Shown here one piece after another: positions 6,525-10,652 of a stretch of DNA of 10,652 nucleotides. How positions within the stretch are numbered: the first letter of the stretch is position 1; each line of letters starts with the position of its first letter. The notes under the pieces were generated by a model that saw only the letters and a list, made by a program, of their open reading frames with translations, made no database searches and was not told where the DNA came from. Source of the DNA: Bacillota bacterium (GTDB taxonomy: Bacteria > Bacillota > Clostridia > Peptostreptococcales > Thermotaleaceae); assembly GCA_023623095.1 (NCBI GenBank), contig JAMNXX010000226.1:1-10652 (forward strand), in the 5' to 3' direction. A program made the translations under genes and the position numbers.

Positions 6525-7342
6525 GTATCCCCTGTACATAAGAGAGAACAGCGTTCTTTCAAAAAACGCTTGAACTCGCACATTTCCATAAAACCTGTAC
6601 AATGTAAAGGGATTACCTTTTGAATATTCATATCCAACATATGCTGAATCGTCATCTGCAAGCGTATGGGGCTTACATTTTCAAGATGCATTCCCGCAAC
6701 CAAAAGCTTAATATTTTTCTTAGGAAACAACTTTTGTGCATATTTCAGACAATTAATAATTCCCGGATGGCTACACCCGAGAAAGACAGCTATTTCAACA
6801 TTATCTTCTATGATCAACATCTGCTCATCCAGCATCATATCCCGCACAATCTCCCCATCCTTTTCAATATAAAAATTCTTTGGTATTTCTTCAAATGTAT
6901 TTGTGCAGGGGATTTCTCCCGATACCAAAACTCCCTTTGCTATCTCCAATGGCCTTTTCGTGTAAATGACCCGCTGTTTTATCCAATCCTGATGATCGAT
7001 TTCAAATGGGATTCCTACCTTTTGCAACGGCTTATTCTGATTTGGAGATGATACTTTTTTTAAGAAAGCATCTGGATGAACATAGATTGCAGGTGCCTTA
7101 TCCTGATAAGGAAAATACTGCAATCCACCGCAATGATCATAATGCCCATGGCTTATCACAATATAATCTGTAGCTCTAAGATCGATGTCCATCGCTTTTG
7201 CATTATGGCAAAATACAGAAGATTGACCGGTATCAAACAGGATCGATTTATCATCCTTTTCTATCCACAATGCCAATCCATGTTCTGCAATCAAGCCTCG
7301 TTTTTTGACCCTATTATCAACAAGGATGTGCACTTTCAACAT
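6512..7342 (-). CDS. MBL-fold metallohydrolase, COG1237 type
   Basis: 276-aa metallo-beta-lactamase-fold protein. Seen: the metal-binding HGHYDHCGG (65-73), GCSHPGI with H192, and HCTG with H247, which together give a two-metal site; D37 in LFDTGQS lies at the usual strand end. The pattern fits COG1237, whose members are often labelled 7,8-dihydropterin-6-yl-methyl-4-(beta-D-ribofuranosyl)aminobenzene 5'-phosphate synthase after a methanogen enzyme. That label should not be taken as the function here; the substrate is unknown. The ATG at 7342 is preceded by AGGAAGTGAT. It probably leads an operon with the DUF1847 protein and the acyltransferase. A 15-bp palindrome lies 20 nt upstream of the start. 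Transcript from the Fur-family gene could also run into it, as I see no terminator in 7343-7537. Confidence 0.88.
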   Translation of the reverse strand: MLKVHILVDNRVKKRGLIAEHGLALWIEKDDKSILFDTGQSSVFCHNAKAMDIDLRATDYIVISHGHYDHCGGLQYFPYQDKAPAIYVHPDAFLKKVSSPNQNKPLQKVGIPFEIDHQDWIKQRVIYTKRPLEIAKGVLVSGEIPCTNTFEEIPKNFYIEKDGEIVRDMMLDEQMLIIEDNVEIAVFLGCSHPGIINCLKYAQKLFPKKNIKLLVAGMHLENVSPIRLQMTIQHMLDMNIQKVIPLHCTGFMEMCEFKRFLKERCSLLCTGDTIEI

Positions 7343-7361
7343 TGATTCATCACTTCCTTTT

Positions 7362-7376
7362 ACAGGTTAAACCTGT
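7362..7376. promoter_or_regulatory. 15-bp palindrome upstream of the MBL-fold gene, possible operator
   Basis: ACAGGTT-A-AACCTGT is a perfect 7-1-7 inverted repeat centred at 7369, 20 nt before the start codon. It is not followed by a T-run on either strand's coding direction in a terminator-like way. A further ACAGG half-site occurs at 7400-7404. It fits an operator between promoter and gene; the regulator is not identified. Confidence 0.4.
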
Positions 7377-7451
7377 TTTTCTTATTTCATTAACATTGAA
7401 CAGGAATTATATCCATTTGCAACATTTCCATATAATCATCATCTAAATTTT

Positions 7452-7460
7452 ATTGTATCA
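7452..7460 (-). promoter_or_regulatory. Candidate extended -10 promoter for the MBL-fold operon
   Basis: Minus strand TGATACAAT (7460-7452) combines the TGn extension with TACAAT. No good -35 is present at 17 nt. Transcription would start near 7445, about 100 nt before the MBL-fold start. Confidence 0.35.
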
Positions 7461-7537
7461 TATCATCCAATCACTTGTCTTTTCTCAACAAGCTTAGCTA
7501 TCGTCCTTCCTTACCCGTATATTCCGGATCAAAAATA

Positions 7538-7975
7538 CTACATATTTCTGCATTTGCTGCAATATCCATAGATCTTCATTGATTTATCCGCTATCTTAAA
7601 ATCTTTATCTTTTAAAATATACTCTTTAAATTCCTGTATATTCTCATCATTGATTTCCTGTATCTCCCTACATTTCAAGCAAATCAAATGATGATGCCCG
7701 GATTGATCATAGGAAATCAGCTCATACCGTGCAGGAGAATTTTCCATAGGCAGTCTTGATACCAGTCCAATCTTTTCAAACAGTTCCATCGTGCGATAAA
7801 CCGTCGCCAATCCTATTTTTTTATTTTTCTCTTCTTTTTCAACAAGAAGCTCATAGATATCTTCGGTTTCAAGATGATGCCCTCTATAATTGTGTAAAAT
7901 CTGAAGGATCGCTTTTCTTTGCGGTGTAATCCTGAAATTATACTTTTTGAGTAAATCATAAGCTTGATGAAGCAA
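7538..7975 (-). CDS. Fur-family metal-dependent transcriptional regulator
   Basis: 145-aa Fur/PerR/Zur repressor. Winged helix about 1-80, with RITPQRKAIL (15-24) and ATVYRTMELFEKIGLV (57-72); dimer and metal domain with HHHLICLKC (94-102) and CSKC (139-142). C99, C102, C139 and C142 give the structural zinc site. HHHLIC is closer to Fur than to PerR (usually HYHFIC), and the residue aligned with PerR Asp85 is Glu (RYEL, E85). Iron-responsive Fur is therefore the best guess, with PerR or Zur not excluded. The start is TTG at 7975: an in-frame TGA lies 9 nt upstream, no ATG is available, and AGGGG lies about 10 nt away. It has its own consensus promoter. No clear terminator follows, so it may be cotranscribed with the MBL-fold gene. 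Confidence 0.92.
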   Translation of the reverse strand: MLHQAYDLLKKYNFRITPQRKAILQILHNYRGHHLETEDIYELLVEKEEKNKKIGLATVYRTMELFEKIGLVSRLPMENSPARYELISYDQSGHHHLICLKCREIQEINDENIQEFKEYILKDKDFKIADKSMKIYGYCSKCRNM

Positions 7976-8029
7976 ATCGATTCAACCCCTTCATAATAGA
8001 GCGAATTTCATCAAATATATATTAATAAC

Positions 8030-8044
8030 TTATGTTCATAATAA
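8030..8044. promoter_or_regulatory. Candidate Fur/PerR-type box at the regulator's own transcription start
   Basis: Plus-strand TTATGTTCATAATAA agrees with the PerR-type 7-1-7 box TTATAATnATTATAA at 11 of 14 fixed positions, and with the Fur box at 9 of 14. It lies just downstream of the -10, across the expected start, where a repressor would block its own gene. Low complexity of AT-rich DNA weakens the match. Confidence 0.35.
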
Positions 8045-8045
8045 A

Positions 8046-8074
8046 ATGATAGCATCGTTATGGACATATGTCAA
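8046..8074 (-). promoter_or_regulatory. Sigma-A promoter of the Fur-family gene
   Basis: TTGACA (8074-8069), 17-nt spacer, TATCAT (8051-8046). Start expected near 8039, leaving a leader of about 64 nt before the TTG at 7975. It begins only about 13 nt after the T-run of the preceding terminator. Confidence 0.88.
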
Positions 8075-8086
8075 TTATTTTCTTCG

Positions 8087-8139
8087 AAAAAATGGGCAGA
8101 AGCAATTTTATAAATCTTTTAATTTATATTGCTCTGCCC
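8087..8139 (-). terminator. Intrinsic terminator of the ECF-methyltransferase operon
   Basis: On the minus strand GGGCAGAGCAAT (from 8139) pairs with ATTGC-T-TCTGCCC (to 8094) with one bulged T. ATAAAT/ATTTAT extends the stem inside. ATTTTTTC follows. It starts 26 nt after the methyltransferase stop. Confidence 0.92.
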
Positions 8140-8165
8140 TATTGATTCAATTTCAGCATCATTCC

Positions 8166-8738
8166 TTATTTTTTTGTGCCTTGAATATAATACATTTCCT
8201 GATTGTCGACCTTCTTGCAAACCATAAAATATTTAGACATGATCCTCGATGTAATTTCTACCGGCGGCAGGATATGACTTCTTACAGCCTCATTTTCTGC
8301 ATGTCGCGCATTGATCTTTTCTTTGCTTTCTGAATGGGCAATGACGATCTTCCCATCCTTTTTCATCAATTTAGAAAGATGCATAAATAATGCGTCTTTA
8401 TCTTCAAAATGAGGATATACAGAATAAAGAAAGATATAGTCAAAACTTTTTTGATGATATTCAAATATGTCGGATACGATAAATTCTACACGATCACTTT
8501 TATATTTTTGTTTTGCGACCGCTATCATATTTTCTGCAATATCTAAGGCAACAATTTGCGCTGGAGAAGTTTCGAGTAAATATGAAATCAATACTCCTGT
8601 ACCTGTACCAACATCCAGTATTGTTGCGTTTTTTGCTACAGAAGACCATTCTATAATCTTTCTCAACTTCTCCTCGCTGTGATTGCAGATCTGATCCCAT
8701 TTGAATGCAATCTGATTAAAAAACTCTTTATTGTTCAT
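8166..8738 (-). CDS. Class I SAM-dependent methyltransferase
   Basis: 190-aa soluble methyltransferase with the Rossmann-like fold. Motif I LDVGTGTG (41-48) binds S-adenosylmethionine, D66 ends strand 2 (VALDIAENM), VSDIF (88-92) corresponds to motif III, and FDYIFLYSVYPHF (99-111) to the motif IV strand. IAHSESKEKINARH (133-146) is a distinctive segment after the last helix and may shape the substrate site. The substrate is unknown. An in-frame TTG at 8774 would add 12 residues, but the ATG at 8738 is preferred: MNNKEFFNQIAFKWD is a typical start for such enzymes. This ATG lies inside the end of the S-component gene (11-nt overlap), so translation is probably coupled. A strong terminator follows at 8087-8139. 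Confidence 0.88.
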   Translation of the reverse strand: MNNKEFFNQIAFKWDQICNHSEEKLRKIIEWSSVAKNATILDVGTGTGVLISYLLETSPAQIVALDIAENMIAVAKQKYKSDRVEFIVSDIFEYHQKSFDYIFLYSVYPHFEDKDALFMHLSKLMKKDGKIVIAHSESKEKINARHAENEAVRSHILPPVEITSRIMSKYFMVCKKVDNQEMYYIQGTKK

Positions 8739-9261
8739 TTGCTCTTGCCATCCCTTTCGTATTTTCTGTTTCAACTGTTTTTATAATCAACGGAACCAGT
8801 ATCAATTGAATGATAATTCCCCATATGCACTTTACAAAAGAAGACATTAAAAACATCGTCAGAACATATTTTTCTCCCGCAAATCCCAAAAGTATGTAAT
8901 TTGCTGCACCGGATACCATTCTTCCTAAAAGCATCGCGATAATTAAAGATACAAAAACATTCTTATTCTTGATTTTATACAACCAACCTGTAATCCAACC
9001 ATAAGTGGCAAGCTCAAATGCCATTGCAAATGCTGTAGGGTATATGGGCGGCATTCCGGTAAGCACCGCATTAAATAATGGCGTAATGAAGCCGACGATC
9101 AAGCCATATCGAGGTCCTAAAATAAACCCGCATAACAAAACCGGAACATGCATGGGAAGAAATATCTGACCCGCTACTCCCGTCACGTGAAAAATATAAG
9201 GGATTAATAGACCCAGCGCAAGAAATATAGCTGCCTTTACCATATTTGTTGTCTTTGACAT
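8728..9261 (-). CDS. ECF transporter S-component (vitamin or cofactor uptake), substrate unknown
   Basis: 177-aa membrane protein with about six segments, the substrate-binding subunit of an energy-coupling-factor importer. The shared EcfA/A'/T module must be encoded elsewhere. Seen: AIFLA (11-15) in helix 1, matching the AxxxA contact with EcfT; FLPMHVPVLLCGFILGP (34-50); and GMPP (69-72), all usual for group II S-components. LPMHVPV recalls S-components for small vitamin precursors, but I cannot name the ligand. Start: GTG at 9270 overlaps the AGGAGG; the ATG at 9261 is 8 nt from it and is preferred. Its last 11 nt overlap the methyltransferase, which suggests a joint role such as use of an imported methyl acceptor or cofactor. 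A terminator 40 nt before the start implies regulated readthrough. Confidence 0.88.
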   Translation of the reverse strand: MSKTTNMVKAAIFLALGLLIPYIFHVTGVAGQIFLPMHVPVLLCGFILGPRYGLIVGFITPLFNAVLTGMPPIYPTAFAMAFELATYGWITGWLYKIKNKNVFVSLIIAMLLGRMVSGAANYILLGFAGEKYVLTMFLMSSFVKCIWGIIIQLILVPLIIKTVETENTKGMARANEQ

Positions 9262-9301
9262 CTGCAACACCTCCTAATAAATATACAGAATCCTATCACT
9301 C

Positions 9302-9331
9302 AAAAAAGGCAGAGTAAATCTACTCTGCCTT
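9302..9331 (-). terminator. Terminator inside the leader of the ECF S-component gene
   Basis: AAGGCAGAGTA pairs with TACTCTGCCTT around a GATT loop, a perfect stem of 9 to 11 bp, followed by TTTTTTG on the minus strand (9307-9302). It ends 40 nt before the ATG at 9261 with only the ribosome binding site between, and no promoter fits in that gap. It therefore acts as an attenuator for the S-component gene or as the end of a small RNA. Confidence 0.85.
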
Positions 9332-9502
9332 CTTGGCACAATTTTCGCTATCAAACTATATAAAGCTATCGCGCTTCTATTGGAATAAGAATGATATCCA
9401 TGTACAAATAATATCTTTGCAAAAAGGGAGATTTTCATAATCTCAATAAGATGGTTTCTCTTTTATTCAAATATTAGCGGCAGATTTTCATAATCTGCAC
9501 AT
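9302..9502 (-). ncRNA. Candidate regulatory leader or small RNA with twin hairpins
   Basis: The transcript from the promoter at 9509-9536 to the terminator would be about 200 nt. It opens with GCAGATT-ATGAA-AATCTGC (9498-9480) and later carries GAGATT-ATGAA-AATCTC (9444-9428), so a 15-nt core and its loop are repeated 53 nt apart. The second hairpin is followed by CCCTTTTT. UCUGCC of the first hairpin (9484-9479) is complementary to GGCAGA of the terminator 5' arm (9329-9324), a possible antiterminator pairing. I do not recognise TPP, FMN, cobalamin, preQ1, THF, SAM, purine, glycine or T-box signatures. With 9271-9301 and 9537-9607 this forms the 340-nt gap before the transporter gene, in which I see no coding region. 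Confidence 0.45.
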
Positions 9503-9508
9503 TTATAT

Positions 9509-9536
9509 ATTATATTATCCATGCGAAAAAATACAA
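9509..9536 (-). promoter_or_regulatory. Candidate sigma-A promoter for the ECF leader
   Basis: TTGTAT (9536-9531), 16-nt spacer, TATAAT (9514-9509). The expected start, near 9502, lies directly before the first hairpin. The -10 is perfect, though the surrounding AT-rich sequence offers alternatives. Confidence 0.6.
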
Positions 9537-9560
9537 CCGTTGTTCCACAAAAACTTTTTC

Positions 9561-9614
9561 ACCATGATGAAATTTATACTTTTATGATATAAACAATTTG
9601 CAGAAAATCATGGT
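9561..9614 (-). repeat. Long imperfect inverted repeat at the end of the DMT transporter gene
   Basis: ACCATGAT (9561-9568) and ATCATGGT (9607-9614) form 8-bp arms that include the stop codon. Inside, TTTATA/TATAAA and AAAT/ATTT could extend a long, interrupted stem. It is followed on the minus strand by GAAAAAGTTTTT, a poor U-run. It may serve as a weak terminator or 3' end stabiliser of the transporter mRNA. Confidence 0.35.
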
Positions 9615-10546
9615 TGCTGCTCAAAATGACCGTTTTCTCTTTTTAGATTGAGCACAATCATCCCTGCAACGACTAAAGCCAATCCTCCTAAAAGCTTCCC
9701 TGTCAGCACCTCTCCTTCTATAAACAAAACTGAAAAGAGCGCCCCAAATACAGGAATAAATAAGCGATATATGCTCAATTCGCCTGCCCTATTATACTTT
9801 AGAAGTGTATACCACAAGAGAAATGCCGTAGCTGAAAGAAATGATGCATATAAAAGCAATCCCAAACTCACCTTATCAAATGCGAGCATTCGAGCCCCCA
9901 TGCCTATTTTCCCTACCGCTAAAAGGAAGAGCGAACCCGCAAACATTTGCCCTCCGGTCAATATCACCGGATTTATTTTTTTTGATATCCCTTTTACAAA
10001 AAAAGTAGCAAATGCGCTCACTAATGCAGTTCCAATCAGAAACCCTTCCCCTAAAAGCTTAAAATGCAAGTCAAATCCTTTTCCGATATTGATTAAAACA
10101 ATACCTCCAAACCCTAAAATCAAGCTGACTACTTTACGCATGTCCATCTTGTCATCCCGATAAATAAAATGGGCAGCGACTACGACGAAAAATGTGGATC
10201 CGGATTGCAAGATCGCGCTCTTGATTCCAGACGTATTGGCTATCCCTATGTAGAAGAAAAAATATTGAAGGGATGTCTGTAATAGTCCTAGAAGGACAAT
10301 AAATTTCACCTGATCCCGCCGAATCTTAAGCGGCATTCGAAACAATAATCTCGCTGCTAAAAACACGAGAAGAGATGCAATAAAAAAGCGAATGCCTGCA
10401 AAATATATTTTAGAAAATATATCTTCTTGCGCAATCGATAACTTCTCATAACTGATTTTGATAACAGGAAACGCACTTCCCCAAAGGGCGGCACACACTA
10501 AAGATATCCATAATACGTTCAGCTTTTTTGTAAAAAACTTTTTCAA
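9608..10546 (-). CDS. EamA/DMT-family membrane transporter
   Basis: 312-aa drug/metabolite transporter superfamily protein with ten predicted membrane segments in two EamA repeats (about 12-152 and 168-304). Marks seen: ALWGSAFPVIK (20-30) in helix 1, GIRFFIASLL (51-60), ANTSGIKSAILQSGSTFF (103-120), LGFGGIVLINIG (144-155), and in the second repeat LSATAFLLWYTLLKY and YRLFIPVFGALFSVLFIEGE. Family members export amino acids, nucleosides or other metabolites; the substrate cannot be read here. The start is TTG at 10546, with AGGGTGAT at good spacing and no ATG nearby, giving a normal family N-terminus (MKKFFTKK). It has its own promoter at 10586-10614 and a separate transcript from the ECF unit. 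Confidence 0.92.
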   Translation of the reverse strand: MKKFFTKKLNVLWISLVCAALWGSAFPVIKISYEKLSIAQEDIFSKIYFAGIRFFIASLLVFLAARLLFRMPLKIRRDQVKFIVLLGLLQTSLQYFFFYIGIANTSGIKSAILQSGSTFFVVVAAHFIYRDDKMDMRKVVSLILGFGGIVLINIGKGFDLHFKLLGEGFLIGTALVSAFATFFVKGISKKINPVILTGGQMFAGSLFLLAVGKIGMGARMLAFDKVSLGLLLYASFLSATAFLLWYTLLKYNRAGELSIYRLFIPVFGALFSVLFIEGEVLTGKLLGGLALVVAGMIVLNLKRENGHFEQQP

Positions 10547-10585
10547 AAGATCACCCTGCTTCCTCTTATTGCAACATCTTTACTG

Positions 10586-10614
10586 ATTGTATAATAAGAA
10601 AAAGATTTTTTCAA
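10586..10614 (-). promoter_or_regulatory. Sigma-A promoter of the DMT transporter
   Basis: TTGAAA (10614-10609), 17-nt spacer, TACAAT (10591-10586). Start expected near 10579, leaving a leader of about 33 nt. The remaining bases to the right edge show no gene that I can support. Confidence 0.8.
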
Positions 10615-10652
10615 CGCCTGTTTATTATTCAGCAAATTCTTTGGACCCCCTT

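Noticed and set aside
7476..7537. Terminator behind the Fur-family gene
   Set aside because: Only weak 4 to 5 bp stems without a T-run were found, so none is called.
8739..8774. TTG start at 8774 for the methyltransferase
   Set aside because: It adds 12 unusual residues and lacks a convincing ribosome binding site; the ATG at 8738 gives a typical N-terminus and a coupled overlap.
9262..9270. GTG start at 9270 for the S-component
   Set aside because: The GTG is part of the AGGAGGTG ribosome binding site; the ATG at 9261 has correct spacing.
1..10652. CRISPR arrays, tRNA or rRNA genes, insertion sequences, phage genes
   Set aside because: No spaced direct-repeat array, cloverleaf with CCA-end signals, transposase or integrase reading frame was seen on either strand.

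Overview
The window is AT-rich bacterial DNA, most likely from an anaerobic Firmicute of the Clostridia. Shine-Dalgarno sites are strong (AGGAGG, AGGTGAT). Four of ten genes appear to start with TTG. Promoters are near-consensus sigma-A type and terminators are hairpins followed by T-runs. The families present (DUF1847 protein, COG1237-type metallo-beta-lactamase-fold protein, a thioredoxin-reductase-like flavoprotein that seems to have lost its NADPH site, and a DacF-like carboxypeptidase) are typical of that group. The species cannot be fixed from the sequence.

Layout: every gene except one is on the minus strand, so the window reads from right to left. From the right edge: an EamA/DMT membrane transporter (9608-10546) with its own promoter; a 240-nt leader with two near-identical hairpins and a strong terminator (9302-9514); an ECF transporter S-component overlapping a class I methyltransferase by 11 nt (8166-9261), ended by a long terminator; a Fur-family regulator (7538-7975) with a consensus promoter; a three-gene row of MBL-fold protein, DUF1847 metal-binding protein and acyltransferase-3 membrane protein (4807-7342); the small heat-shock protein Hsp20 (4219-4641), the only plus-strand gene; the divergent thioredoxin-reductase-like flavoprotein (3103-3993); an acyl-CoA synthetase-like AMP-forming ligase (1246-2844) with a consensus promoter and a 148-nt leader; two successive terminators; and a D,D-carboxypeptidase cut by the left edge (1-1023).

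How the genes may work together: this is mostly ordinary chromosomal housekeeping, without phage, IS or CRISPR content. The Hsp20/flavoprotein pair and the Fur regulator suggest stress and redox or metal responses. The ECF S-component and methyltransferase form a tightly coupled unit under a leader that looks regulatory. The MBL-DUF1847-acyltransferase row has small gaps and no internal terminator and is probably one operon of unknown purpose.

The most interesting signals are at RNA level or in a changed active site. The hsp20 5' region contains a 13-bp wobble-rich stem that buries the whole ribosome binding site, a candidate RNA thermometer. The ECF leader has duplicated hairpins that could compete with a terminator. 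The TrxB-like protein keeps FAD and CxxC motifs but lacks both NADPH motifs, suggesting a ferredoxin-linked reductase.
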